Shown here: piece by piece, positions 12,000 to 25,230 of the stretch
Layout: every line of letters starts with the position of its first letter
Position numbering within the stretch: position 1 is the first letter of the stretch
Source: Epiperipatus broadwayi
Taxonomy: Eukaryota > Onychophora > Udeonychophora > Euonychophora > Peripatidae
Direction: 5' to 3'
Assembly (NCBI GenBank): GCA_028023455.1
Contig: JAQFVV010006336.1
Coordinates: 494,001-558,000, forward strand
Length of the DNA: 64,000 nt
Translations under genes and position numbers: made by a program
Notes under the pieces: generated by a model
Told to the model about the DNA's origin: nothing
The model's input: only the letters and a program-made list of their open reading frames with translations
Database searches by the model: none

Positions 12000-12720
12000 T
12001 GAACACACATCTTTGGTGGGTCCAATATTAAGATGCCAATCGATTATTAGAAAGAATTATATAATATTGCCATTAACGCTTTGATTTACGGTTCTGAAAT
12101 GTGGTGACTAACATTATTTCGGGGAGCATTCCGAGATTCATTACAGATATAATACAAACCATTTTCACACCATTATGGTCGTGAAAATAAATAAAATACA
12201 TTTGAAAACATATTTGATTATATGATTACAATACTTAATGAAAATTCTTTTAATTAGCGCTGGTAAGAAGAACGCTTATTTTCCCCAAGGCATATAGATA
12301 CTCTTAAATACAGAAATAAGTTACGATGGTGGAATTGTATAAGACTGAAAGAAATTTAATCAATAAAAATAGAAGAAGTTAGCATTTATATATATTTTAA
12401 GCAGAGTGCAATTTTAATATTATTACAGCACTAAAATTAGGTCATAAGCAAAAGAAATAACAATAATACGAAGTTTGGGTGGTACTGACATAATGGCCAA
12501 AAATAACTAAGAGGAAATGATCGTGCTTCTGGATGAGAATGAAGTGGATAGGCATGCCATCATTGCCGATGTGCAGGTCTAGATACAAAAAAAGTGGATA
12601 GGCGTGGCATATGCCAAACTTACGGGAATCACAGCCAGAGGCCCTTTTATATGAAGAAGTGAGTATGTATAGCATGCACCAGACTTAGGGGTCACTGCCA
12701 GAGGCCTTTTTATATGAACT
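12000..12720 (+). pseudogene. Decayed LINE remnant with an internal imperfect repeat
   Basis: Frame 12063-12107 reads INALIYGSEMW before a stop. That is the conserved YGSE-x-W motif at the end of many LINE reverse transcriptase domains. Further on, 12300-12345 gives a basic, Trp-containing stretch of the kind that follows in such proteins, but frames are broken. From about 12530 to 12715 two imperfect direct repeats share CCAGAGGCC(C/T)TTTTATATGAA. The 77-codon minus-strand frame at 12442-12675 is treated as chance. Confidence 0.4.
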
Positions 12721-14439
12721 TGTCACAACCCCCAGATTAGAATACCAGAAGCATGTAATATATATACGAAGATATGCTGAATGTCAGTAATGCAGTACAG
12801 AAAATGTCACTAACGAGATGAAATATAATTTAGTGCTTTAAAATAGATGACCCTAGTTTGAATGCCATAATTTATAGATAATACGCTATGCACTTATATA
12901 TATATATATATATATATATAGATAGAGAGAGAGATTTCCCTAAATAAAATATACGTTAAGATTTTACCTAGTAAAAGAAAACATTAATATTTACCCCCAT
13001 CCCTTTTTTACTATTTAAAATAATTCAATCCCACCTTCATGGTTTTTATAGTAACTGGAATATTTAAGCTTATATTTTAAGAGTAAATAAAAAAACAGTT
13101 ATATAGAAAATAATTAATGGGTCACTTTTTCAGAATTTAATAAAAAAAAACAACATTTTAAAAGATTTCAAAGTTATAATTAGCTTAAGTTTTGGATTTA
13201 CCCCGGGTAGAAAATCCAGAGTTAAACAAATATATTTTTATAATAAACCAACATAAAATGCTGATTCGTAAAAACTAACTGGCGAACATATTAATTTATA
13301 ATGCATTATATATATATATTTTAAGGGGACGTTAATAACCTTTTCATGAAGGTTTAAAAAGAAAAAAATGACAAAAAAGATTTTTAAAAATTAAGATCAC
13401 CAGGTTGTGAGATTGGCATATTAAAAATAAAAGCACACATAAAATCAAGTAATAAATAAATGACTGCACCAAAATTAAAGAAAGGTAGAGCATATGAGAT
13501 AGAATTAAATTTAAAGAAATCATTTGAGAGCAATTTACATATTATATATAGAAATTAACTAAGAGCAAATTACATATTAACAAAAACAAAGTTAAATAAT
13601 ATATTAAAAGAAATCTTGATAGATGAGTTAGGCTAAATTTAGTTTGAGGTGCTGGCTTGAAAAGTTATCTTGCAATTTTAAGAGTCTGATTTAGTAGTGC
13701 ACGTGCATGGCAATTGAAATGAAAGTTCTTCGGTGGCAACAAGCTTCTATTAGCATTCTAAAATTTTCCAGTCAGGCTTTTACTTCATTACTACAGGAGC
13801 ATGATATAACAGCAGTGGAAGATGACACATAAGGGTCGGGAAAGCTTTTTACTACATCATTTTTAGATTTCAAAACAGCGTGGTGTCTAGCAGCAATCAG
13901 TTCTCTCAACAATAGCTCATCTAATCTGTGACTCAAAATTCAGCCATTTTATACTTTTTCTTTATCGATTGTTTTTGAAGATGCCACAGTAAGATAACAT
14001 CCAAAAATAAATTCAAATCTATTTCGAAATTAGAAATAGATTTGACAACATGTTTATAACAAAAGTATCTTTAATCTTAATCCCATTTTATTTTAAGTAA
14101 AACTTTAATTAAAATGCCTACCCCAGATTAAACCAATAAATAGTGTTTCCAACCCTTTGATTATTTTTAGAAAATCAATTTGTAGCATCTTCCATATTGG
14201 ATTTTACAAAATATGCAGTTTAAAAGAAAAAAATACTTTAAAAAAAAAGTTGTACAAATGACATATAATAAAATATTTACAAAAAAAAAAAATCAATATT
14301 TTGTTAGTATTTTGCTCCTATATATATACACGACAAAAGGATCAGGATGGGATATAGGGTTTAAAAATAGGTTAGTAATGGAACTATGAAGCTCAATCTT
14401 AAGCTAAGATTGACTGCTTCAGTAGTTATATAAGACAAA
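12721..14439. other. AT-rich noncoding DNA with (TA)n(GA)n
   Basis: A (TA)n tract followed by (GA)n lies at about 12894-12931. No gene is recognised in the remainder. Confidence 0.5.
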
Positions 14440-14585
<146 letters not shown>

Positions 14586-14687
14586 AATGTTTTATTTCTC
14601 AGGGATTCATAAAAAGTTTGACCACTGTAAGTGACCAAATGTAAACATAAAAGCATTTGAGATTTTTTTATGTGCCACCCATACAAG

Positions 14688-14940
14688 AAGTGGAAGTTGA
14701 GGTTGGAAATAAAGCAACACAGGACTATTTGAATAGTAGAAATGAACATTAAAAATAAAATACTTCAAAACTATTTTAAGTAGTAGTAGGTGATATTGAA
14801 AACAAAGATATACAAAATTATTTAAGTAATGGAAAATGAGATTGAAAACAAAACAACATGAGATTATTTAAATTGTGGAAAGTGAGACTGGTAATAAAAT
14901 ATTTGAAGGTGAAATTGAAAACAAAACAACACAATATTTT
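14688..14940 (+). repeat. Degenerate tandem repeat, period about 65 bp
   Basis: The words GAGATTGAAAACAAAACAAC, ATTATTTAA and GTGG recur in order across four degraded units from about 14688 to 14940. It lies just beyond the (AAT)n array. It looks like an old minisatellite. The open frame that crosses part of it is not a recognised protein. Confidence 0.55.
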
Positions 14941-15798
14941 ATACATCATTCAGTGTGCATTCAAAATTGAATATCCACTGCATACACTGATCATATCTTC
15001 ACTTATTATTTTTATTATGTAGAAGTGAAAAATTACCACTAATTTGATTACAAAAGCATAAAAAAAATTGTAAATGGAAATTTTTTGTCATTATTTTGTC
15101 TGAAGCTTTTACATAACCTTTGTACTCTGTGTGGATTAACACAGTGGTAAGTGGTGAATTCAATATCTAAAGTATAAGAAGTCAACTCTCAACTGAGGGA
15201 ATTTGCTATTTGGATGCTCAAACAACAAGTGAATTACTTTGCAATTAACTTTTATTTAATAAAATTAATGAATTGTAAAGTTATAAAAATGAACGTAATT
15301 ATTAATAATATTAGATTAATTTAAATTTAAATAATTTAAACACTTCAGGTCAAAACGTGTAATATAAAAACGAAGAATAAAGAGAAATCATTGGATCATT
15401 CCTTTGGAAAATATAATTCTTGTTTATTTTTGTACAAAAAATGATACTTTTTTTTTGTAACTAAGAATGAAAATATTTTGTTTTTACATAGATTTTTGTG
15501 CTGAAGCTAAATATATTTGCATAATATGCATTTTAATTTTTAAAAACTGTATATACATAATTATTAAAATCTGATCAAAAAACAAAATATCTAATTTAAA
15601 GGATATTTTATTTAATTTTCTGATATTATGCCTCAGAAATTTCTCTTTTGGGAGTCTAATACTAATCAGACAAAAATCTATAAATTTCCATCAGGATATT
15701 TCTATTCTAATTAAAACACTTATAGCATTAATTGCTCACTAAGTTTATAGATTTAACAGAAAAGTTACAATAGTAATTCATTCTAAAATACTGCACTT
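14941..15798. other. AT-rich noncoding DNA
   Basis: Nothing recognised. Confidence 0.5.
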
Positions 15799-15951
15799 TA
15801 TTATAATTATAAATATGCGATTTTTTTGCATGCGTTAGTGAAGCTGTAATTATACTACAATGTTTAATATGCCTGCTTAGGCTTTCGAGATTTAGTATAA
15901 TTACAGCTTCACAAACGAATGCAAAATAAATCGAATATTTATAATTACAAT
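15799..15951. repeat. Foldback/MITE with arms of about 58 bp
   Basis: Arm 15799-15856 and arm 15893-15951 are inverted repeats with a few mismatches and one small indel, including GTGAAGCTGTAATTATACTA and its mirror. The loop is about 36 bp. There is no coding capacity. It would fold into a long hairpin if transcribed. The words are not shared with family A. Confidence 0.8.
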
Positions 15952-16800
15952 TTTTATTGGTGAAGAGAAAAATAATTTATTGCACTTTATTATGTAATGG
16001 CTGTAATATGTTTGAAATCATTTAATAAAGCAATTTATTTTTATTGAAGATAGTTTAAGTGCTATAGTAATCATTATTTGGAAATTACAAACTCTGAAAA
16101 TAAACTGTCTTCTCTTATTTTTAGATTTTCATATACTTTTCATACCATAAGTTTCAATTCTTAATAAACTTTGGTAGTATATAATCTAAAATAAAAATCT
16201 CAACTTTTAAAATAAATGGTTTAAACAACATAAACATAATTCATGATGCAAAACAAAACAACAACAACAAAAATCATTCAGACAAATTGAATATAAAATC
16301 AAAACTAATGCAGAGAGCAATAAATTAAAAAAATATACAGTGGCTTTTACTGCAATATACACTGCTGTTTATAGTATAGACTTAGATGTATAATAATATT
16401 TAATAAATATTTAATCCAATACATAGTTATTATTAGTCTATAAGACCCTTAATAGACATTGTCATATAATGTTTGTGCTCAGCATATAATGTATGTATTT
16501 AGTTAACTTTAATTCTACTTTAGAAGTTAAATATGTTCACACTTCAATGAAAATTGAAAAGATAAAAATGCTAAGTTAATACCATTAAATGTAATAAAAT
16601 ATTTTTAAATACATTGTTGAAGAATAACATCTTTATATAATTACCCATTCCAAATTATTTATAGTTAATATATTTTTAACATTTATACTTTGCATTTAAA
16701 TTCATTTTTGATGGTCAAATGCAGTTATATTTCTTTAAGCATATATTTCTTGTTTTTATATATACTAAGTAGACTATTTTACTCATATTGATTGTTAATA
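15952..16800. other. AT-rich noncoding DNA
   Basis: Nothing recognised. Confidence 0.5.
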
Positions 16801-16801
16801 A

Positions 16802-16885
16802 TACATTAAAATACTATATGTTCTCTGATATATATATATATATACATTAAAATACTATATGTTCTCTGATATATATATATATATA
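16802..16885. repeat. Two tandem copies of a 41-bp unit
   Basis: The unit ACATTAAAATACTATATG-TTCTCTGAT followed by (AT)n occurs twice head to tail with no visible substitutions. This is a recent tandem duplication, probably promoted by the (AT)n. Confidence 0.85.
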
Positions 16886-17318
16886 AGTTATATTCTTAAT
16901 GTGGATAATATTTTTTATCAGACCTTAAATGTTAGACTGAAAAAATGATCACCTGAAATAAATAGAATAGTTTAAAAAATACAAATGATGGCAAACTAGT
17001 AAAAGTAATCTCTGAAAAAGTTTCTTATTGTTTTTTAATAAATATTTATTGTAGAACTTTTTTCAAAAATTCTCCGTGATGGGATGTGAATTATATTTAG
17101 ATCATATATAAAAATATTTCCAACATTTAAAAAATAATAATTGATTTATTGGTATTTCAACTGTCTTAAATGAACATTTTCAGCATAGCATCAATATAAA
17201 ATTGTTTTTGAGATCACAGGTTAAAGCTGAATAGTTAAAATGAAAATAGTATATAAAAATAAAATAAAATATTGCATTGAGGCCTCACAATGAAAAAGAT
17301 AGTGTAACCATCTATCAT

Positions 17319-17665
17319 GACAGTAGCAAACTTTCTATACATGAGTGCCACCCAATATAAGCCTTACTAATCAATGGATGCAGGAAGGTTTGTATATGAA
17401 ATACCTATCTAGAGCCTACTCATCCAATATTCCCAGACTAGTTTCTAGCTTGTGGCTTTTATCAGTGAGGAGTTTTGGATCTGAGAGTACTGAATCTAGA
17501 TGAGTAGTTTCTAGATAGCAATTTTATGCAAAATTTTTCTGCGTCCATTGATTACTAAGGCTTGCACTGGATGACACTACTGTATTGGAGAGTTTGCTAC
17601 TGTTATTAACAGTTTGTGTATGCATAGGAAATGGTGATCATGTGATGTTTTGGTGTTTAAATCAT
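17319..17665. repeat. Foldback element, family A, copy 2
   Basis: The left part starts ACAGTAGCAAACTTTCTATA. The right part holds its mirror (17560-17605), and both arms carry the word matching TAATCAATGGA. Beyond the right arm lies the mirror of AAACATCACATGATCACC (17627-17660). The centre contains CCAGACTAGTTTCTAGCTTG, also present in copy 3. Confidence 0.7.
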
Positions 17666-19261
17666 CTATCATGTTAATGATTTATATTTGTATCCAGGCT
17701 GTGTAAATTTAAAAATTTTTTCATCAAATTTGGGACTTTCTTTTAGGAGTTTAGCAAATAAGTATCTAGATATATTTTTAATTAGATGTTAAAGCAAGAC
17801 TGAATGACTTCTCAGATTATCAAACCACATCACCCAGAAAACAGCATGCCTGATGAGCTGTTGGAGAAACTTTTGTTTGTAGTGAGCAATTTGGTATTTG
17901 TTTTATATTTTGCCTATATATATAAAGTTATATAATTTATATAACTGCGCACAACAGGAGAGAAACACAATTGAGTCTGTCGACATCATTTCTACAAGTA
18001 TTTTAACTATTCTTGAATACAAGAAAAAAAGATTAAAAGAAAATTAAACATTTATAATTTATAACACTTTTTTAAACTTCCAATTCAGCAAATAAATTAT
18101 TCAAGGTTTTGAACAAACTGTGATGAAAAGAATTTGGAGAAGCTTTCAACAATGCATTCCATTAATATACTTGGTGAATATTTAAAGTATAATTAACTTA
18201 ATAAGTATTTGTTGACATGTGAAAAAATGTAACTACTAAAATGTAATTAATACCGTCAAATTAAATGGGTTAAAATATCTCTTCAAATACATACATGTAT
18301 GTGTATGTGTAAATTTTTTCATCAATCGAAAGCAAAAAAAAACTTTAATTGTAATATTGAACTTGATGTCCAGTAAGACCAAATTCAACAAATTTATAGA
18401 TCTTTTTTTATTATAAGATGCTAATTTAATTAATAAAATTGAAAAAGATAGATCATTTTACAGTAAATTATTTATAGCATATAAGAACTTGCAGAATGAT
18501 TTAAACTTAATTAGATGATTAACATTGAGTATAATGATTAAAAAACAACTAATAAACAGTGTTCATTACTCTTACACAGCAGTGCTTGTGATTATGATTT
18601 TAAAGAATCTTCACAAAATACATGTTCCACAATCATATATCCAATTCAGTTCCAAATTATTAAATGGCTTTCTATTATCAAAGGTTGTTTAAATAATCAG
18701 TTAAATATGAATTTGGAACCTTGTAAATTTTTTGTAAGATAAAAGAAGAGATATTTTTTCACTTGTTTGAAGAATGACATTTAAACTTTTAGATCAAAAG
18801 TATTTCCTTGATTCAAACATAAATTTTAAAAAAAGAAATAAGAAATAATATTAAAATAATCTAACAGTTTTGCTGCATGCTCTAAAAACAATATGGACAA
18901 ATAATACGTGAAATGATTTTTGATAATAAAAAAAAAAAATTGGATAAAAACTTAAACAATGAGAGAAATAAATAATTTATTAACAGCATCAGATACTTCT
19001 CATAAAAAATGAAGAAAAATTTGATCAAGTACTGGTATATGAACTATGGAATAATAAACTGAAAAATTAAAAAATATTATTTAATAAAAGAATAATTTAT
19101 AAAATACAATATGAAGATCTATAATTTAAAATTTATACATAAATAATTAATTTAAAAATGTATATAATTATTATAATTAGAAGGGATTTGAACTACATAT
19201 TTAATTTCAGTATAGACAATATACTTGTATTTAAATATTAGTATATAATTATTATTTTTAA
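17666..19261. other. AT-rich noncoding DNA
   Basis: No gene is recognised. Confidence 0.5.
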
Positions 19262-20075
19262 CTCAAACACACAGGCTTATTATATACCTGTGTCTATATA
19301 TGTAATATATAGGGTATATGAACATAGACTTTCACACCACCCACCACTCTCCACACTATCTCATAACACTGATACACTTAAACACATATATGTTGAAAAG
19401 ATAAACAATCACCAATATACGTATTTCATGCTAAATCAGCAGTCATCAGTTGGTCCAGATTACCACCTCCACACATATATGCTATAAGTGCTCAGATATA
19501 TATTAAGATAGCCAATCCTCATACTTTCAACATATATGTGTTCAAGTGTATCAGTGTTATGAGATAGTATGGAGAGTGGTGGGGGATATAAAAGTCTGTG
19601 CTCATATACCTTATATATTACATAAATAGACACACGTATATAATAAGCCTGTATGTTTGAGTTATTACATAGTAGAGATGTCTGCCCATCCTTTGTATAT
19701 GTATTAAGTGGATTATGACCTGTACATGAGGGGTTAGATTGACTTTAGGTCAACATGGGTGTGACAAGAATCTCGGCCTCAGCGTGACCTTTGAGCATTC
19801 CATCATCAGATTTTCAATTGGATGGACGGTTGAAGAGTTGGGAGTGTGGATAGATTGAAGCCTGTCCATTAAAGTATGAGGATTGGCCATCTTAATATAT
19901 ATCTGAACATTATGTGTGGAGATGGTAATCTGGACTAACTGATGATTGCGGGTTTAGCATGAAATACGTATATTGGTGATTGTTTATCTTTTCAATATAT
20001 ATATGTTCAAGTGTATCAGTGTTATGAAATAGTGTGGAGAGTGGTGTGAAAGTCTGTGCTCATATACCCTATAAA
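19262..20075. repeat. Complex inverted repeat element, family S, copy 1
   Basis: Arms 19262-19399 and 19525-19662 are inverted repeats of about 138 bp with a 125-bp spacer. The spacer plus the left arm (about 19300-19520) appears again inverted at about 19876-20070. The unit GTGTATCAGTGTTATGA is present in all three positions. The unique part 19740-19870 plus the final arm matches 58283-58625, so this is a dispersed family. A 65-codon frame at 19290-19487 lies inside the arm and is not considered a gene. Confidence 0.8.
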
Positions 20076-20639
20076 TTATTATTTTTGTTAATAAAGATTT
20101 TACTTAAAATAAAAAATAATAATAAGAGGTTTCTATTTAATTAGGAGTTTTTGCTTTTTAAAACTGTTTTGATTTACAATAAAAAGATAAAACATTTCCG
20201 AAGTGGCAAATCTCTATAACTGCCTAGACATCATCCAGGGAAAAAGACATAAACAAACATTGAAACAAAACAACAAATTAAACATCAAAAAAATCAATTT
20301 TCAAATCTGATTTAAATAAAGTATTTAATTTTTAAAATTGAAAAATAAAATCAGTTGATAACTTAATAATATCAAAGTAAATAATTAAATAAAATATTGG
20401 TAATAATCCTTGCAATAATACAAACATGAACAGTATACATAGAAATATTGTGTAACGATTTCATAAATCAATAAATACTTATCTCAAGAAATGTGATCCA
20501 GATCACTAGATACTTAAAATCCCTAGGATTAAATAATACTATTACAGAAGCACTTAAAGCAGACTTTTATGTTCTTGTTGAATAGTTAATTTTGATATAG
20601 ACTATAAGTAGAAAAAAAGAAAAAAATAGAATAAAACTT
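20076..20639. other. AT-rich noncoding DNA
   Basis: Nothing recognised. Confidence 0.5.
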
Positions 20640-21430
20640 TTAAAAGATGCATTATCAGAATGTAAAAATTGTAGAGGAATTGAACTATTATCAATGTGTA
20701 GGAAAATTTTAAACTATATATATATTCTTGAAAAAGAATAAGATACCTGTTGGCATATGATTACAAGCAGATTCAGAGCCAGATTAATCAGCCACTGAGT
20801 ATAATTTCACATTACATATTATTGGACAATTCCATAAATATCAGTCGTGTAACAAGGTTTTTGTTGATTGTGAAATGATATTCTATTGCATCAAAAAGAT
20901 AAAAATATAAACTACAAATATTTGATTCATTTGTTTAGAGCAATATATAATAAATTTATATCTCAGATAGAGAAACAAGTTTCTTGTAGTGCAATCAAGA
21001 ATAAGACAATTTATGTTTTCTTTTATTTAGTTCTTTGAAAGTTTATGTCTTCTTTTATTTAGTTCTTTATCAACCAGTAATGGAAAAAAAATCTTTAGTA
21101 ACTTTTAGTTCAGATGATATTAGTTTGAAAATTGGAAGTCAATTGGTAAACTTCTTAGTAGCTTATTGATATACAGCACAGACACCAACATGCTGCTGTG
21201 GCTTTAAACAAATTCAAAGATAGGGTATTATCAAAGTGAAATAATTACTATTACCTATAGGCAAAGTTATTATTATATCTAATTTATTATATGGAAGTGT
21301 GGCTTGGGAATTCTATTGAAGTAATATAAAATAATCAGAAAAGCTTGATGCTCTGAAAAATTTTAAAAATACAATAGGAGTATCATAGGGCCAATCATGT
21401 TAGACTTGCTGGTTAAATAATATTGTAAAG
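20640..21430 (+). pseudogene. Decayed LINE reverse transcriptase
   Basis: Several conserved non-LTR reverse transcriptase blocks appear in order in shifting plus-strand frames. Near 20658 is NCRGIELLSMCRKILNYI, corresponding to the NYRGI-x-LLS block. Near 20845 is a degenerate RVTRFLLIV stretch where the palm block is expected. Near 21262 is KVIIISNLLYGSVAWEF, the late YGS-x-W block, followed by a basic region. Stops and frameshifts are frequent, so this is an old non-coding copy. The NYRGI form is typical of RTE-like and related LINEs, but the clade is uncertain. A 30-bp duplication (21013-21070) lies between the blocks. Confidence 0.6.
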
Positions 21431-23834
21431 CGCTATTATAAAATCACATCCTTAATGAATTGGAAATTGTTTTTCATAAAACACATTTATTATAAAAATT
21501 ATATCAATGATATTCAAAAAAATGCAATGCTAATTATTTTTATTGTGAAGATATGATAAACAATGAAATATAGTCGAGTCAGCAAAAAAATTTTTTTTTT
21601 CAGAAGTTAAAAAACAACAATCACAAAATATCACATAAATAGAATAAAGGATCAGCACTTTCTATATGTGGACATTTATAATTCATACAATGATTTGTAC
21701 AGTCATTGCAAAACTCATTCCTAGTATAGTATTATAATTATTATTTGTTTTGTCTTTTTATTTTCCTTTTTTATTTTCTTAGAGCTGGAATGATCATACT
21801 CATTTGTGAGTGTCTACTGATGAGCTACAATGAGTTAGCTTGATAATGTGAATATATTTGAAAAACAAATGATGTATAGTAGTTTAATAATGAATATCAA
21901 AAGGACTGGGACTATTAAAATAATCCTGAATTTTTTTCACTAAAGATAGTTAATAAGGATAATGAATTAGTCTTAAAACAAACATTAAACTCATAATTCT
22001 AAACACAATGCTATCATTCATTTGAAGCTTTGAAAATGTTGAGATATTTTGCATATTTAGGAAAGTTGATTATCTAAAAAGGAGATGCAAATAAAGTTGA
22101 AACAATAAGATGATAACAAATGAAGATCTGCTATATGAAAAATTATTTCAAAATTTCAGATTTTCAAGTACTTCTCTGAAATCTGTTCTTTTAAATAGAT
22201 ATAAAACTTGGGAATTAACTTGTTAGTTAGTAAAAAGTATGTATGTGTTAATAATAATTTGGGTTAGTAAAATTATGAAAGAAAATCATAAAAACTATCC
22301 AGTTGGAGATCAGAATTAATTTTTACTTTAATCAATTATTTCAGAAGTAAGATTTTTCGATTTTAATCTACTTTCTTCATAACTTCTCTTTCTCATATTA
22401 CTTCAGCAAACTTACTTACCTCATTCATCCACATCAGACATAAATCTCCTACAATATCTTTGTTTACTATTTAAAACTCAATTATGGAAACAGATGAGAC
22501 TCATACTGATATATAAAAGCAATCCTAGAATAATTTATAAATAACTGTAAATAAAGTATATGAAAAATTTGAAATGTTGTGGAACAAGCTTTAACATATG
22601 ACAGGAGATTGAACTATGTAAAGAAATCCTGCAATAATTTGCTCCTTATGTTAGATTAAAGATTAATAATGGTAACCCCAAAAGATTATAATAGAAAGAA
22701 AACATTTTTTCAGACTTACATTGAAATAAATATAATGGGAGCAATATAAAAGTCAAGTAATCCAAAATGTAATGGTTTAATACTCAAACCAAAACATGAA
22801 AAATACTTAATAAATTAATGACTATACCTTCATACAAATAGATTAGCATTTATTTGTACTTTAAAGCTTAATGAGATTATGGTTTGATAGATTATATATT
22901 AACACTATATGTGATTTGAGGGAGACATAACAGAATACTCTAGTAATAGGCTAGTTTCAAAAAATGATAACATTAATTACCACAAACATGTTTATTTCTG
23001 CAAACTAAATATCATTATTTGATTTAGACAGCTTGACTGAAAAAAAAAATCATATTTATATTTAGTTCAGAAAATTGTTCATCACAGCAGCATATCAAAG
23101 TTATGATGTTCAGATACCTAATGAATACATAGATAAATTTATATGAGCAGGGCACACTATTCACTTTAATCATAAAAATCTGGTAGCATTATAGTTTGAA
23201 TATGTGATTTATTTAAGCTCAATTAAATGTTCATTAAGAAATGCAATCAGTGTTGCAATAGAAGCATCACATAATATTTACTCAAATATTGACAAAGTAG
23301 ATGTAAGAAGAAAACAATTCCAAATTCTTTGAACATATAATAACTAATAATTGTGGTAATCATCAGAGTCATAATTTTTTAAAAATAATTCACAATCATA
23401 ACAATTTCTCATATTCAACACATTTAAAAAGATAGCTATTGTTTCAGAGAGCTTGAGTGAATTTACTATGAAGAAAGATATAATTATTATCAAAGAAATA
23501 ACAACATTAGATCTGACAGATAATTTTAAAGATAGGAGCATGCCATCTAGCAATGTATATAGTTAACAATAGATGATTGACTGTTGCCTGTAGTAATATC
23601 TCTGAATTAATGCACATGTTATGCAGCAATGCATTCTAGATATTTACCACAAACTTTTTAAGACATTAAAATATATGTATCATAAGTAATAAAGTGTAAC
23701 AATGTTGATTTGTAATTTAACTCATGAGAAAACAAAATTTAGAAAAACTGTTATTAAAATGTTTGAAGTGATTCAAACAGTATGTGATAGTGAAGCCATG
23801 AACTCTATAGAAGAATTGTTTTTAGTATTGGAAA
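21431..23834. other. AT-rich noncoding DNA
   Basis: No gene is recognised. A 69-codon minus-strand frame at 23344-23553 has no visible family signature. Confidence 0.5.
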
Positions 23835-24372
23835 ACTCTCCATACTGTAGTGGTACCCAATGCAACCCTTAGTAATCAATGGAATCAGGAAGATTTGTGC
23901 ATAAAATTCCCATCTAGTTACAACTCATCCAATATCTCCAGACTAGTTTCTAGCTTGTGGCTTTCATCAGTGAGAAGCTTTGAATCTGGGAGCACTCGAT
24001 CTTGATCTAAGGATCTAATGCAACACTGAAGCAGTCACCTTTTTGTCTATTTAGTTAACTATAAAGCTATGAGTTCAAGATGAAACCACTTTAATGTTTT
24101 TAGTTGAAGATCTTTCACCTGTATAGTCATACAGATCTAAAACAGTTTAGTTTCTGTATATTTTTGGTTTATCAAAAAGCACAGCCACCATCATCCTATA
24201 GGCACAAAACATCACATGATCACTATTTTCAATATTTACACAAGCTGTTATTAGCAGTAGTATCTTCCAATGCTAGCCTTAGTAATCAATGAATGCAGGA
24301 AAGTTTGTGCATAAAATCTCTATCCAGGGTCTACTAATTCAATATTCTCAGACTAAATTTTATCTTGTGGCT
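23835..24372. repeat. Foldback element, family A, copy 3 (two partial units)
   Basis: The unit 23835-24010 holds CTTAGTAATCAATGGA, CCAGACTAGTTTCTAGCTTG and TTGTGCATAAAAT. A second partial unit at about 24195-24372 repeats AACATCACATGATCAC, then AGCCTTAGTAATCAATG and the same following words. Both are in the same orientation, so this is two tandem or nested partial copies of the family. Confidence 0.65.
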
Positions 24373-24701
24373 CAGAATGAGAGGATTGAAAATGATCTAT
24401 GAAAGTATGAAACATATTGTTGCAGTTCATGTTATAACTCATGATCCAGACATGTTAGAACATTAACATTTTTGTGGGTAATAACTAAAATATGTCAATA
24501 TAAAACATATGCATTAATTCAGCAATGGATGTGCAGGTAGCTTGGAGAGAAGATCCAATAATTATTGGGACACACACACACACATATATATATATATATC
24601 AGAAACTTATATGTAATAATTACTACAGTTTGAAACGATGATAACACTACACTTTGCCATATAGGTGCACATGCGATATTCAATGTTTCTCATTTATTTA
24701 T
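24373..24701. other. AT-rich DNA with (CA)n(TA)n
   Basis: A (CA)n(TA)n tract lies at about 24571-24599. Otherwise it is noncoding DNA up to the first LTR of the next element. Confidence 0.5.
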
Positions 24702-25230
24702 TGTACCATATAGGTATAAACCTCCACCATATGTTGTCATATATATGTGTTACTTAAAATTTTTTTTTTAAATTTTAGTTCATGATCTTACTTTGAGATT
24801 GGTGGTTATTAGAATTGCTAATGAATACCTTCTTTAACTTTAGTGTAGGCATGTATGACATATAATAAAATTTAAAATGAGATTTTGTCTATTTTCTTAA
24901 AAGTTCTGAAAATAAAGCAATTTACAATTCACACTCCCTTTTACCTTTAGAAAAATAAAATAATATTAATTTTCTTGGTAGTTTGAGAATTATTCATAAT
25001 CTTAGAGAGAAGAAAATACATATATGTTTTACTTTGATACAAATAATGACGTTAATTAACAGTAAATGACAATTTAAAATTGGAGCAACAATTTTGACTT
25101 GTTTTATTTCATTGTGTTTAAAAAAGAAAAAAAAAGAAAAGAAAAAGAAATTCCCAACTTACTTTATTTTGTATTCATTCAAAATACTATACAGCAAGAT
25201 TTTTTTATTGTTGATCAGAAACTAGTTACA
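24702..25230 (+). repeat. 5' LTR of the 24.7-28.7 kb element
   Basis: It starts TGTACCATATAGG and is bounded on the right by GTTACA. It aligns along most of its length with 28150-28669, sharing for example TGGTGGTTATTAGAATTGCT and TTTTGACTTGTTTTATTTCA. A polypurine run AAAAAAGAAAAGAAAAAG replaces a shorter run of the other copy. The right boundary is approximate because the adjacent internal sequence is deleted. Confidence 0.75.
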
